DNA of 36,261 nt from Acidimicrobiia bacterium (GCA_036396535.1 DASWKR010000031.1:1-36261); one strand, 5' to 3'. Shown: positions 1 to 10,703, counted from the stretch's first letter. Numbers and translations: made by a program. The notes: generated by a model from the sequence alone, not told the origin.

Positions 1-293
1 TGGTGGCGATGTTCGACGCCGACAGGGGCTCGGACCACATCGCGGTGGCGGCCGAGCTCCGGCGCGCCGGGCTGTCAGTCGAGCTGTACCCGGATGCTCG
101 CAAGCTCTCCGCCCAGCTCAGATACGCCGACCAGCGGGGGCACCGGGTCGCCGTCATCATCGGCCCCGACGAATGGGAGACGGCAACCGGCCAAGTGAAA
201 GACCTGGTCACGGGGGCTTCCACCCGGGTCGCGCGAGCGGCGCTCGCCGGTGAGTGCCTTCGGATACTGTCCGGTGGGCCCGCCCCGACCTGA
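1..293 (+). CDS. hisS: Histidyl-tRNA synthetase, C-terminal part (partial, runs in from the left edge)
   Basis: This is an open frame entering from outside the window (first complete codon at base 3) and ending with TGA at 291-293. The ~97 visible residues fit the anticodon-binding (HGTP) domain at the end of class II histidyl-tRNA synthetases. They show an alternating beta/alpha pattern, an A-x-x-L-R-x-x-G segment followed by VELYPD, the YADQRG segment, then AVIIGPDEWE and a V-K-D-L-x-T-G turn. The full enzyme charges tRNA-His with histidine in the cytoplasm; the catalytic core lies upstream, outside the window. The GTG at 3 and ATG at 9 are internal codons, not the real start. The gene is followed after 38 bases by alaS. 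The domain also occurs in ProRS, ThrRS and GlyRS, but the AxxLRxxG...YADxRG pattern is most like HisRS. Confidence 0.8.
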   Translation, partial: VAMFDADRGSDHIAVAAELRRAGLSVELYPDARKLSAQLRYADQRGHRVAVIIGPDEWETATGQVKDLVTGASTRVARAALAGECLRILSGGPAPT

Positions 294-331
294 GGGGCCG
301 GCCTCCTGCCGCGGGTAACCTCTCAGCCTCC

Positions 332-2949
<2,618 letters not shown>

Positions 2950-2953
<4 letters not shown>

Positions 2954-3369
2954 CGACAGGACGCGTCATGGGGATCGACCCCGGAGAGCGGCGGGTCGGC
3001 ATCGCATTGAGCGACCCCCTCGGTATCATCGCCCAACCGCACGCCGTGCTCGACAGATCCGAAGGAGACCTGCTCGGGAGGCTGCGCGGGCTCGTCGAGG
3101 AGCATGAGGTCACGGAGATCGTCGTGGGATTGCCGGTATCGCTTTCAGGCACGGAGGGGGCTGCCGCGGTCGCCGCACGGCAGCTGGCGACCTCGTTGGA
3201 ACAGTTCGGGCTGCCGGTGCGGCTGCACGACGAGCGTTTCACGACGGTCGAGGCCGAGCGGGCCCTGCTGGCCGGCGACGTCAAGCGCTCTGCGAGGAGG
3301 ACCAAGAGAGACATGGTCGCCGCCGCCGTCATGCTGCAGAGCTATCTGGACTCGCGGAGCACACGATGA
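2950..3369 (+). CDS. ruvX: RuvX/YqgF-type Holliday junction resolvase-like nuclease
   Basis: The 139-residue protein is of the usual length for the RNase H-like YqgF/RuvX family. It carries the N-terminal GIDPGERRVGIALSD strand with the catalytic Asp, the VVGLPVSLSG segment, the H-D-E-R-F-T-T motif and the C-terminal KRDMVAAAVMLQSYLD helix with the last acidic residue. Family members are linked to 16S rRNA 5'-end maturation in bacteria and show resolvase activity on branched DNA in some species; which role applies here cannot be read from the sequence. The ATG overlaps the alaS stop by four bases, and its own stop overlaps the mltG start in the same way, so the genes are translationally coupled. 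The alaS-ruvX-mltG-aroE order is a common actinobacterial housekeeping arrangement. Confidence 0.93.
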
Positions 3370-4487
3370 CCGGTCGGCTCGATTACCGCACCGAGCAGGA
3401 AGGCCCGCCGCCGCGCAACGTGGGCGCCTCGTTCGTGAAGGCCGGCGTTTCGATCGTGATCGTGATCGTCGTTCTGGCGGCAGGAATCTCGGCGGCCCGC
3501 CGCCTCGCCGATGCGGTGTCACCGACCCCGGGCGGAGGCGACGCGGTCGCCTCGGGGCAACAGGTGACGGTCGACGTGCCGCCCGGCTCGTCTGCCAGGG
3601 CCATCGCCCTGCTGCTCGAGGAACAGGGCGTCGCCACCGCCGCGGACTTCGAGCGGGCCGCCCGCAACTCCGGCCAGGCGGACTCGCTGCAAGCCGGCCG
3701 CTACCTGGTGCTCACCGGAACAGACCCCGACGAGCTCGTCGCCATCTTCGTCGCAGGGCCGCCGGACGAGGGGAGTTACCGCGTCACGGTGATCGAGGGC
3801 CTGAGGATCGAGGAGATGCTCGGCGCCCTGGCGGAACAGTCCCAATACGAGCTCGACGACTTCGCCAACGCCCTCAGGGCCGGCGAGGTGTTCTCCCCGC
3901 TCCTGCCCGCCGAGGCACCCGAGGGTTCCGGCGATCTGGCGAGGTGGGAGGGGCTCCTCGCTCCCGACACCTACGAGTTCGACGTCGTCGCCACGCCCGA
4001 GGACATCCTGCAACGACTCGCCACCACGCTGACCGACAGGGTCAGGGCGGTCGACTGGTCTGCACTCGAGGAACGGGGGCTGACCGAGTACGACGGGCTC
4101 GTCGTCGCATCGCTCATCGAGCGGGAGGCCAAGCTGGACGACGACCGCCCGCTCATCGCCAGTGTCATCGTCAACCGGCTCGACGGCGATATCGCGCTCC
4201 AGATCGACGCGACGGTCATCTACGCCCTCGGAGAGAACCCGGGCAGGGTGCTCGAGGACGACCTGGCGGTCGAGTCTCCGTACAACACGTATCTCAACAC
4301 CGGTCTGCCGCCTACCCCCATCAGCGGCGTGCGGAACGCCTCCCTGCTGGCGGCGGCGAACCCGGCGGACACCGCCTACTTCTACTACGTGGTGGTGTCG
4401 GCGGACGGGCGCCACGGCTTCTCGGAGACCCTCGACGAGCACAACGCCAAGGTTGCCCAGGCGAGGGCGGACGGGATCATCCCGTGA
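3366..4487 (+). CDS. mltG: Endolytic murein transglycosylase MltG (YceG-like)
   Basis: This is a 373-residue inner-membrane protein with a single N-terminal transmembrane helix (about 24-44) and a large extracytoplasmic part. A LysM-like region (about 65-130: VDVPPGSSARAIALLLEEQG, then a Q-A-G-R-Y segment) precedes the YceG catalytic domain. The catalytic Glu is probably E252 in SLIEREAK. The family signatures VNRL, LQIDATVIYALG, SPYNTYLNTGLPPTPI and NPADTAYFYYV follow. MltG cuts nascent glycan strands at the membrane and helps set peptidoglycan chain length. The start at 3366 overlaps the ruvX stop (ATGA). It sits in the same coupled operon, and its stop overlaps the GTG start of aroE. Confidence 0.94.
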   Translation: MTGRLDYRTEQEGPPPRNVGASFVKAGVSIVIVIVVLAAGISAARRLADAVSPTPGGGDAVASGQQVTVDVPPGSSARAIALLLEEQGVATAADFERAARNSGQADSLQAGRYLVLTGTDPDELVAIFVAGPPDEGSYRVTVIEGLRIEEMLGALAEQSQYELDDFANALRAGEVFSPLLPAEAPEGSGDLARWEGLLAPDTYEFDVVATPEDILQRLATTLTDRVRAVDWSALEERGLTEYDGLVVASLIEREAKLDDDRPLIASVIVNRLDGDIALQIDATVIYALGENPGRVLEDDLAVESPYNTYLNTGLPPTPISGVRNASLLAAANPADTAYFYYVVVSADGRHGFSETLDEHNAKVAQARADGIIP

Positions 4488-5302
4488 GGCTGGCGGTGCT
4501 CGGCGACCCGATCGCCCACTCGCTCTCTCCCGCGATCCACGCCGCCTTCCTCGCAGCGGCCGACATCCCCGGCACCTACACGGCGCGCCGGGTCGATGCC
4601 TCCGGCATGGTGGAGGCCATTGCCGAGGTACGAGGCGGGATGCTCGACGGCGCCAATGTGACGATGCCCCACAAGCAGTTGGCGTCGCGGCTGGCCGACC
4701 GGGTCTCGCCGCTGGCCGCCCGGACGGGCGCCGTGAACACGTGGACCCGCATCGGCGGTGAGGTGGCGGGACACAACACTGACGTCGTCGGGTTCCTGGC
4801 TGCGTGGAAAGCTGCCGGGCTGCCCGACGAGGCTCCGGTGCTGCTGCTCGGGGCCGGCGGCGCCGCGGCGGCCGCCGCGGTGGCGCTCGACGGGAAGCGG
4901 CTCGTGGTCTCTGCCCGGCATCCGGACCGAGCGGCCGAGATGCTGCGCCTCGTGAGGGTGCCGGCTGAGACCGCCCCGTGGGGAGAACCTGTGCCGGGGG
5001 CGGTCGTGGTGAACGCCACGCCGGTCGGGCGCCATGGCGAAGAGCTCGCGGACGCCGTTCTCGCAGAAGCCTCAGGGCTCCTCGACATGGCATACGGTCG
5101 AGCGGCCACCCCGGCGGTGGCCGGTGCGAGAGCTCGTGGCATCCCCGTCGCCGACGGGGCGACCATGCTCGTCGCCCAAGCGGCCGAGTCGTTCCGACTC
5201 TGGACGGGCCGGATCGCAGCGATCGACGCCGCCATGGCGGCGGTCGAGAGGGCGCTCGGCGGCGACGAGACCCGATCGACGCCGCCTCCGCCCTCGTCCT
5301 GA
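4484..5302 (+). CDS. aroE: Shikimate dehydrogenase
   Basis: This 272-residue NADPH-dependent shikimate dehydrogenase reduces 3-dehydroshikimate to shikimate in the chorismate pathway. Substrate-binding residues are visible in SLSP (13-16), NVTMPHK with the catalytic Lys at 64, and HNTD with Asp100. The Rossmann domain has GAGGAA (about 123-128), SARHPDRA (an NADP-type basic loop), NATP, and the closing DGATMLVAQAAESFRLWTG. The GTG at 4484 is chosen because the family starts a few residues before the GDPIAHSLSP segment and because it overlaps the mltG stop (GTGA). The frame is open further upstream, but that part lies within mltG. The C-terminus ends in a short Pro/Ser-rich tail. It is the last gene of the housekeeping operon, followed by a hairpin and then the pilus operon. 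Confidence 0.95.
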   Translation: MRLAVLGDPIAHSLSPAIHAAFLAAADIPGTYTARRVDASGMVEAIAEVRGGMLDGANVTMPHKQLASRLADRVSPLAARTGAVNTWTRIGGEVAGHNTDVVGFLAAWKAAGLPDEAPVLLLGAGGAAAAAAVALDGKRLVVSARHPDRAAEMLRLVRVPAETAPWGEPVPGAVVVNATPVGRHGEELADAVLAEASGLLDMAYGRAATPAVAGARARGIPVADGATMLVAQAAESFRLWTGRIAAIDAAMAAVERALGGDETRSTPPPPSS

Positions 5303-5307
5303 CCCGG

Positions 5308-5337
5308 GTCCGGCCTCGGCGGCGACGTCGGCCGGAC
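5308..5337 (+). terminator. Hairpin just after aroE, possible terminator
   Basis: There is a perfect 8-bp inverted repeat, GTCCGGCC at 5308-5315 and GGCCGGAC at 5330-5337, with a 14-base loop. It begins 6 bases after the aroE stop. There is no U-tract, which is common for GC-rich actinobacterial terminators. It separates the housekeeping operon from the pilus operon; a role as part of the downstream leader cannot be excluded. Confidence 0.4.
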
Positions 5338-5344
5338 AGCTCTG

Positions 5345-5404
5345 ACCCGTTGGGAGGCAAGGCGAAAGCCTCAAGGGGCCATTTTCGGGTGCCGATGTTC
5401 GGTC
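5345..5404 (+). ncRNA. Structured 5' leader of the pilus operon, riboswitch-like
   Basis: Between the post-aroE hairpin and the pilB start is a segment with nested pairing. ACCCG (5345-5349) can pair with CGGGT (5386-5390). Inside, GAGGC (5354-5358) pairs with GCCTC (5368-5372), or alternatively GGC (5361-5363) and GCC (5368-5370) close a GAAA tetraloop. The order GGCAA, GNRA-capped stem, CAAGG, GGCC, and a terminal GCCGATG recalls the c-di-GMP-I (GEMM) riboswitch, which often precedes pilus genes. However, the ACGCAAAGCC strand and the tetraloop-receptor stem are not present in canonical form. I call it a structured leader with low confidence and do not assign a ligand. Confidence 0.28.
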
Positions 5405-5448
5405 GTGACAGACGACTCGTGCTCTGACCCTGTTCCTCAGGAGGTTTC

Positions 5449-7128
5449 GTGACGACCGATGCGAAGTCGCTCGGTGTCATGCTCGTCGAAGAGGGTCTGG
5501 TCACCGACGATGACCTGACGATGGCTCTCCACGAGCATCAGGAGACTGGGGCAACCCTCCAAAACATCCTGCTTGCCGATGGCCTCGTCGGAGAAGGTGA
5601 CCTGGCCCGCGCCGTGGCGCGCCGTAGCGGCGTGCCGTTCGTCGACCTCGAAGAGATCAATGTCGACCCCGCCGCGGTGGCGCTCGTACCAGAGCACCTG
5701 ATCCACCGGTACACGGTGTTGCCGATCGGATTCGACGGCGGCAGCCTCGTGCTCGCCATGGCCGATCCGACGAATGTCCTCGCCATCGACGACGTCAGGT
5801 CGGCTTCCAGGCACAAAGTGACCACCAGGCTGGCAACCGCCTCGGCGCTCCTCTCGGCGATCAGGGCCCAGGCGAGGTTCGACGACTCGGTGTCGGATCT
5901 GGCCGAGTTCGCCACCGAGGAGATCGAGGAGCCGGACGGGATCGGCCCGCTGGAGACCGCCGCCGAAGAGGCGCCCGTCGTCAAGCTCGTCAACTCGGTG
6001 ATCGCCAGGGCGGTCGGTGAGCGGGCCTCCGACATCCACATCGAGCCGGGGGAGAAGGACCTGCGGATCCGCTTCCGCATCGACGGCGTCCTCCACGAGG
6101 TGATGACCACGCCTCGGGCCGTCGCCAGCGCCGTCGTGTCACGCGTGAAGATCATGTCAGAGTTGAACATCGCGGAGCGGCGCATCCCTCAGGACGGGCG
6201 GGTCAGCCTCAGGGTCGCCGGTAGGGCCATCGACGTGCGCACCGCGACCCTCCCCGGCATCCACGGCGAGAAGGTGGTGATGCGGATCCTCGACAAGAGC
6301 CTCGGGGTTCCCTCGCTCGACGACCTCGGCTTCGACCCGTACAACCTGGCGAGATACGAGTCTTCGTACACCAAGCCGTACGGCGCCATCCTCGTGACGG
6401 GACCCACCGGATCCGGCAAGACGACCACGCTCTACTCGACCCTCGACATCCTCAACCAGGAAGAGGTGAACATCATCACGGTCGAGGACCCGGTCGAGTA
6501 CCGCCTGCCCGGGATCACGCAGGTGCAGGTCAACCGCAAAGCGGGCCTCCTCTTCGCCAACGCCCTGAAGTCGATACTCCGTTCCGACCCCGACATCGTG
6601 CTCATCGGCGAGATCCGCGACAGGGAGACGGCTGCCATCGCAACCGAGGCCGCCCTCACCGGCCACCTCGTCCTCTCGTCGCTGCACACCAACGACGCCG
6701 CATCTGCGATCGGGAGGCTGACGGACATGGGCGTCGAGCCGTTCCTGGTGTCGTCGGCGATCGACGCCGTGCTCGCTCAACGCCTTGCCAGGGTTCTGTG
6801 CGGGCGGTGCCGCGAGGCGTACGAACCGGACGATGAGTTGCTCACCGGCGTCGGGTGGGACTTCGAGCGGCTTCCCAAACCGCCGCTGATCTACCGGGCA
6901 GCCGGATGCGGCCAGTGCTCGCAGACGGGCTACCGAGGCCGGACCAGTGTGAACGAGGTGATGCTCGTCACCGAGGAGATCCAGAGGCTCACGATCGACA
7001 GGAGATCGTCCGACGAGGTGCGGGGCGCCGCCATCGAGGCGGGGATGCAGACCCTCCGCCTCGACGGCCTCGCCAAGGTCGCCAACGGCGTCACGTCGCT
7101 CGAAGAGATCCTCCGGGTGGTCGTATGA
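5449..7128 (+). CDS. pilB: Type IV pilus assembly (extension) ATPase PilB/GspE
   Basis: This 559-residue secretion ATPase powers pilus extension from the cytoplasmic side. An N-terminal MshEN/GspE-N region (about 6-140) begins SLGVMLVEEGLVTDDDL and has the repeated L-x-x-x-G-L pattern; in characterised MshE-type proteins this fold binds c-di-GMP. The catalytic part has SDIHIEP (~194-200), Walker A GPTGSGKT (318-325), an Asp-box VEDPVEYR, Walker B region PDIVLIGEIRD (~381-391) and the His box TGHLVLSSLHTND. A tetracysteine zinc site (C451, C454, C487, C490) is typical of the PilB/GspE extension branch rather than PilT. GTG 5449 is preceded by AGGAGG (5439-5444), a good ribosome binding site. 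The stop overlaps the pilT ATG (ATGA), so both ATPases are made together. Confidence 0.95.
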   Translation: MTTDAKSLGVMLVEEGLVTDDDLTMALHEHQETGATLQNILLADGLVGEGDLARAVARRSGVPFVDLEEINVDPAAVALVPEHLIHRYTVLPIGFDGGSLVLAMADPTNVLAIDDVRSASRHKVTTRLATASALLSAIRAQARFDDSVSDLAEFATEEIEEPDGIGPLETAAEEAPVVKLVNSVIARAVGERASDIHIEPGEKDLRIRFRIDGVLHEVMTTPRAVASAVVSRVKIMSELNIAERRIPQDGRVSLRVAGRAIDVRTATLPGIHGEKVVMRILDKSLGVPSLDDLGFDPYNLARYESSYTKPYGAILVTGPTGSGKTTTLYSTLDILNQEEVNIITVEDPVEYRLPGITQVQVNRKAGLLFANALKSILRSDPDIVLIGEIRDRETAAIATEAALTGHLVLSSLHTNDAASAIGRLTDMGVEPFLVSSAIDAVLAQRLARVLCGRCREAYEPDDELLTGVGWDFERLPKPPLIYRAAGCGQCSQTGYRGRTSVNEVMLVTEEIQRLTIDRRSSDEVRGAAIEAGMQTLRLDGLAKVANGVTSLEEILRVVV

Positions 7129-8666
7129 CGGACGCGGCGACGACGGCGCGCACCGACAGGGCACTTGGCGAGCTCCTCGTCGAGCGGCGCCTCCTGTCGC
7201 ACGCCGCGTTGGAGGGGCACTTCATCGCGGCGAGCACCCAGGGTGTGCCTCTGAGCCGCATCCTCATCAAGTCCTCGAGCAGGCACGACGCAGGCGTGCT
7301 GGCCGTCGTCGCCGCTCATCTGTCCGTACCGTTCTTCGACCTCGCCGCCGGAGGCGTGGTCCCCGACGAGGAGGCGCTCGAGGCGCTGGCGCCTGACGTG
7401 GCGAGGTCGAACAGAGCGCTCCCGATCACGATCGACCCGAGTGGCGGGCTCGTGGTGGCCGTCGCCGATCCACTCGACGAGCTCGCACGCGACTCGCTCG
7501 TCGCCGAGACGGGGCGCGATGTGGTGCTCGGCCTGGCGCCCGGCGAGGCGCTCGATGCGGCCATCAAGCAGGCGTATGCGGGCCACCGACCCGTTGGCGG
7601 CGACATCACCGAGGTGACGGTACCGACGCTGCTGGCCGAGCTCATGGACCGCGGCGGGTCGGATCTGCACCTCACTGCCGGAACGTTCCCCCAGATCAGG
7701 GTCGACGGCAATCTCGTTTCGCTCGAGCACCACACCGTGCTCACCCCTGCCGACGTCCACGATCTCCTCGACCCGCTGATGACGTCATCGCACCGGCTCA
7801 CTCTCGAGCAGGAACGCGAGCTCGACTTCTCGCACCCGATCCATGGCACGGGACGGTTCAGGGTGAACGTCTCCTACCAGCGCGATTCGCTCGGGGCGGT
7901 CATGCGGGCGATCCCGGACGAGATCATGTCGGTCGAGGAGCTCGGGCTGCCCAAGGTGATGGCGTCGTTCGCGCAGGCGCGCCAGGGGTTCGTTCTGGTG
8001 ACGGGCCCCACGGGCGCAGGCAAGACGACGACGCTGGCGGCGCTCATCGACCTGGTGAACACGACACGCCACGACCACATCGTCACCATCGAAGACCCGA
8101 TCGAGTTCATGCATCGCCACAAGAAGTCGATCGTCAGCCAGCGCGAGATCGGCTCGGACACCAAGAGCTTCACCGGGGCCTTGAAGCACGCCCTCCGCCA
8201 GGACCCCGACGTGATCCTCGTCGGCGAGATGCGCGACCTGGAGACGATCGCGGCGGCGATCACCGCCGCAGAGACAGGGCATCTCGTGTTCGCGACGCTT
8301 CACACCAGGAGCGCGTCGCAATCGATCGAACGGATGATCGACGTCTTCCCTGCCCATCAGCAGTCCCAGGTGCGTGTCCAGCTGGCCGGCTCGCTCAACG
8401 CCATCGTCTCGCAGCAGCTCGTCAGGAGAGCCGACGGCAAAGGGCGCGTGCCCGCCGTGGAAATCCTCGTCGCCACCGGGGCGATCAGGAACCTCATCCG
8501 TGAGGGCAAGGACCATCAGATCCAGACGGCCATCCAGTCCGGTGCCCAGCATGGGATGCAGACGATGGACGCCTCGCTGGCTGCCCACCTGCGTTCCGGG
8601 GCGATCACCCGCGACGCCGCCTTCGAGAGCGCACACGACCCAGACGTCCTCACGGCGCTGCTGTAG
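7125..8666 (+). CDS. pilT: Type IV pilus retraction ATPase PilT with extra N-terminal MshEN-like domain
   Basis: The ATPase core (about 160-513) is a clear PilT: SDLHLTAG, Walker A GPTGAGKT (294-301), TIEDPIEFMH, DPDVILVGEMRD, TGHLVFATLHT, and the retraction-type AIRNLIREGK...GMQTMD signature. It drives pilus disassembly in the inner-membrane platform. Unusually, the first ~150 residues are an additional domain beginning RALGELLVERRLLSHAAL, with FFDL and VVAVADPLDEL segments that parallel the N-terminal domain of the neighbouring PilB. Ordinary PilT proteins are about 340-370 residues; this one is 513. There is no tetracysteine motif, in keeping with PilT. The ATG at 7125 overlaps the pilB stop. 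The open frame continues upstream inside pilB but has no pilus homology there. The fusion could let a second messenger act on retraction; that is inference. Confidence 0.92.
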   Translation: MTDAATTARTDRALGELLVERRLLSHAALEGHFIAASTQGVPLSRILIKSSSRHDAGVLAVVAAHLSVPFFDLAAGGVVPDEEALEALAPDVARSNRALPITIDPSGGLVVAVADPLDELARDSLVAETGRDVVLGLAPGEALDAAIKQAYAGHRPVGGDITEVTVPTLLAELMDRGGSDLHLTAGTFPQIRVDGNLVSLEHHTVLTPADVHDLLDPLMTSSHRLTLEQERELDFSHPIHGTGRFRVNVSYQRDSLGAVMRAIPDEIMSVEELGLPKVMASFAQARQGFVLVTGPTGAGKTTTLAALIDLVNTTRHDHIVTIEDPIEFMHRHKKSIVSQREIGSDTKSFTGALKHALRQDPDVILVGEMRDLETIAAAITAAETGHLVFATLHTRSASQSIERMIDVFPAHQQSQVRVQLAGSLNAIVSQQLVRRADGKGRVPAVEILVATGAIRNLIREGKDHQIQTAIQSGAQHGMQTMDASLAAHLRSGAITRDAAFESAHDPDVLTALL

Positions 8667-8690
8667 ACCTGCCGAGGAGGAGCAGACCAC

Positions 8691-9947
8691 ATGACCACCA
8701 CCACGACCACACCGACGGGCGGAGTCCAGAAGTTCACGTATCGGGTTCGTGACAAGGACGGGCGGCTCCGCACCGGCGACATCGAGGGATCGAGCACCGA
8801 AGCCGTCGTGAGGGCGCTGCGCCGCCGCGGGCTCATCCCGCTCGACGTGCAGCGCAAGCAGGCGACCGGCCTGAACCGGGAGGTCACGATTCCCGGGTTC
8901 GGCCACCGCGTGAAGTCGCGCGACGTCGTGCTTTTCAGCCGCCAGTTCGCCACGATGGTGAACAGCGGGCTGTCGCTCATCAAGGCCCTGTCGGTGCTCA
9001 TCGAGCAGAGCGAGAACAGGGCGCTGGCGGACGTCATCAGCCAGGTGAAGTTGGACGTCGAGCAAGGCCGCTCCCTCTCGGCGGCCCTAGAGCGCCATCC
9101 CAAGGTGTTCTCGGACCTCTACGTGGCGATGGTGCGCGCCGGCGAGATCGGCGGCGTGCTCGACGAGACGCTCAATCGCTTGGCGGACATGCTGGAGGCG
9201 AACCTGGCACTTCGTTCGAAGGTGCGCTCAGCGATGGCCTATCCGATGGTCGTCGGCGGCCTCATCCTGCTCGTGACGACGGCGATGATCATCTTCGTGG
9301 TGCCCGTGTTCACGAACCTGTACGCCGAGCTGGGGCAAGGGGCGTCCTTGCCGGTTCCGACGAGGCTCCTCGTGGGCCTCTCCAAGGCGGCGACGACCTG
9401 GTGGTGGCTTCTCGCCATCATTGCGGCGATCGGGATCTGGGCGTTCCGGAACTGGATCTCGAGCGCGGCCGGCAGGCAGGTGTGGGACGGCATCAAGCTC
9501 AAGGTCCCGGTCTTCGGCAGCCTGGTCCACAAGACGGCGCTGAGCCGTTTCTCGAGGACGCTGGCGGTGCTGAGCCGCACGGGCGTACCGATACTGCAGT
9601 CGATCGACATCGTCTCGGACACGGCGGGCAACCGGGTCGTCGCCAAGGCACTCCAGGACGTGAAGACGTCCGTTCGAGAAGGCGAGTCTCTTGCCGGCCC
9701 GCTGGAACGACACACCGTTTTCCCCCCGATGGTCGTACAGATGATGGCGGTGGGGGAAGAGACGGGAGCGCTCGACGCCATGCTCGAGAAGGTGTCCGCC
9801 TACTACGACCGGGAGGTCGACGACACGATCTCGACGCTCACGAGCCTCATCGAGCCGATCCTCATCGTCATCATGGGAGTAACGGTCGGAGCGATCTTGA
9901 TCGCGCTCTACCTGCCGATATTCAACATCGCAGGACTCGTCCAGTAG
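8691..9947 (+). CDS. pilC: Type IV pilus inner-membrane platform protein PilC/GspF
   Basis: This 418-residue polytopic protein contains two GspF domains and forms the inner-membrane platform on which PilB and PilT act. The first domain starts near SRQFATMVNSGLSLIKAL, the second near FSRTLAVLSRTGVPILQSI. Each carries the G-x-L-D segment of the family (GEIGGVLDETL and GEETGALDAML). Hydrophobic segments follow YPMVVGGLILLVTTAMII, WWWLLAIIAAIGIWAF and the C-terminal LIVIMGVTVGAILIALYL. The N-terminal T/G-rich stretch leads into the FTYRVRDKDG start typical of PilC. A GAGGAGG ribosome binding site lies about 10 bases before the ATG. The gene starts 24 bases after pilT, so it is in the same operon. 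Confidence 0.94.
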   Translation: MTTTTTTPTGGVQKFTYRVRDKDGRLRTGDIEGSSTEAVVRALRRRGLIPLDVQRKQATGLNREVTIPGFGHRVKSRDVVLFSRQFATMVNSGLSLIKALSVLIEQSENRALADVISQVKLDVEQGRSLSAALERHPKVFSDLYVAMVRAGEIGGVLDETLNRLADMLEANLALRSKVRSAMAYPMVVGGLILLVTTAMIIFVVPVFTNLYAELGQGASLPVPTRLLVGLSKAATTWWWLLAIIAAIGIWAFRNWISSAAGRQVWDGIKLKVPVFGSLVHKTALSRFSRTLAVLSRTGVPILQSIDIVSDTAGNRVVAKALQDVKTSVREGESLAGPLERHTVFPPMVVQMMAVGEETGALDAMLEKVSAYYDREVDDTISTLTSLIEPILIVIMGVTVGAILIALYLPIFNIAGLVQ

Positions 9948-9952
9948 CCGGT

Positions 9953-9965
9953 GGGCCGCAGGCCC
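9953..9965 (+). other. Small GC hairpin between pilC and pilA
   Basis: GGGCC (9953-9957) and GGCCC (9961-9965) flank a 3-base loop, 5 bases after the pilC stop. It may attenuate read-through or protect a pilA transcript end, since major pilin is usually needed in far larger amounts than the platform proteins. The rest of the 118-base gap shows no clear promoter to me. Confidence 0.3.
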
Positions 9966-10065
9966 CAAATGAGCCGTCCGCGCTCAACTATCGACCGTGG
10001 ATGCCGATGACATTGGAGCGGGTCGAAGGTCGGCCCGCAGCCGTACCCACGGAGGTTCCCAACCT

Positions 10066-10578
10066 ATGCGTACTCTGCGCGAACGGCTGGCCAAGGACGA
10101 TGGCTTCACGCTCATCGAGCTCATGGTGGTGGTACTGATCATTGCAGTCCTCGTCGCCATCGCCATCCCATCGTTCCTCGGCTTCCGGGCCAGGGCTCAG
10201 GATCGTGCCGCCCAATCGGACATCAGGAACGTGCTTCTCTCCGAGAAGGCGTACTGGACCGATACCGGGGCGTTCACGGAGACCGAGTCTGACCTGAAAG
10301 GCTACGAGCCCAGCATCGAGACCAACACGACCAGCTCGGCGACTCAAGGTGTCTTCACCGACATGTCGGTCGCCTCGAACGACGACGTCGTCTGCCTGAC
10401 GCAGGCGAGCGACTCCGGCAACTTCTTTGCCATCTTCGAGGACGAGACCGCAACCGGCGGCACGTACTACGGCGCCAGCGCCGGTGACATCACGTGCCCG
10501 TCGTCTGCAGCCGCAGGCGGCCCGAGCTCGACGGCAACAGTGACCTGGAGCACGGCGGGCTTCCCCGCTGCCCCGTGA
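10066..10578 (+). CDS. pilA: Type IV pilin (prepilin with class III signal)
   Basis: The 170-residue precursor has the textbook prepilin leader: a short basic head (MRTLRERLAKDDG), then the peptidase site G13/F14, TLIE with the conserved Glu18 (+5 of the mature protein), and a ~22-residue hydrophobic helix (MVVVLIIAVLVAIAIPSFLG). The mature part continues with an amphipathic helix (RAQDRAAQSDIRNVLLSEKAYW) and a Thr/Ser/Gly-rich globular domain. It has two cysteines (in VCLTQ and ITCPSS) that could form the D-region disulphide. The ATG at 10066 is preceded by GGAGGT at 10051-10056. An in-frame ATG 23 codons upstream is rejected because it would bury the leader. It is the probable major pilin, processed by PilD encoded downstream, and is followed by a strong terminator. 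Confidence 0.93.
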   Translation: MRTLRERLAKDDGFTLIELMVVVLIIAVLVAIAIPSFLGFRARAQDRAAQSDIRNVLLSEKAYWTDTGAFTETESDLKGYEPSIETNTTSSATQGVFTDMSVASNDDVVCLTQASDSGNFFAIFEDETATGGTYYGASAGDITCPSSAAAGGPSSTATVTWSTAGFPAAP

Positions 10579-10614
10579 TGCCACTGTCGTGACGCGACCT
10601 CGAGGTCGTGGAGA

Positions 10615-10644
10615 TCGGGGGACGAGCATCTGCTCGTCCCCCGA
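10615..10644 (+). terminator. Strong intrinsic-type terminator after pilA
   Basis: This is a 14-bp perfect inverted repeat (10615-10628 and 10631-10644; core GGGGGACGAGCA) around a 2-base centre, located 37 bases after the pilA stop. In practice the loop will be about 4-6 bases. There is no long U-run after it. Its position and stability indicate that pilD is transcribed separately or at a lower level than pilA. Confidence 0.75.
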
Positions 10645-10703
10645 CCTCGTATCGGATGCCACCCCGAGGCCGGCAGATCCACGGACCGTTCGACGCTCCG
10701 CTC

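Noticed and set aside
3104-4483. Upstream extension of aroE (460 codons)
   Set aside because: It runs out of frame through ruvX and mltG with no similarity; the GTG at 4484 fits the family and the overlap.
5341-5404. Canonical c-di-GMP-I riboswitch annotation
   Set aside because: The ACGCAAAGCC strand and receptor helix are missing, so only a structured-leader call with low confidence is justified.
3519-5504. 661-codon open frame on the minus strand over mltG and aroE
   Set aside because: It is Arg/Pro-rich nonsense antisense to two well-defined genes.
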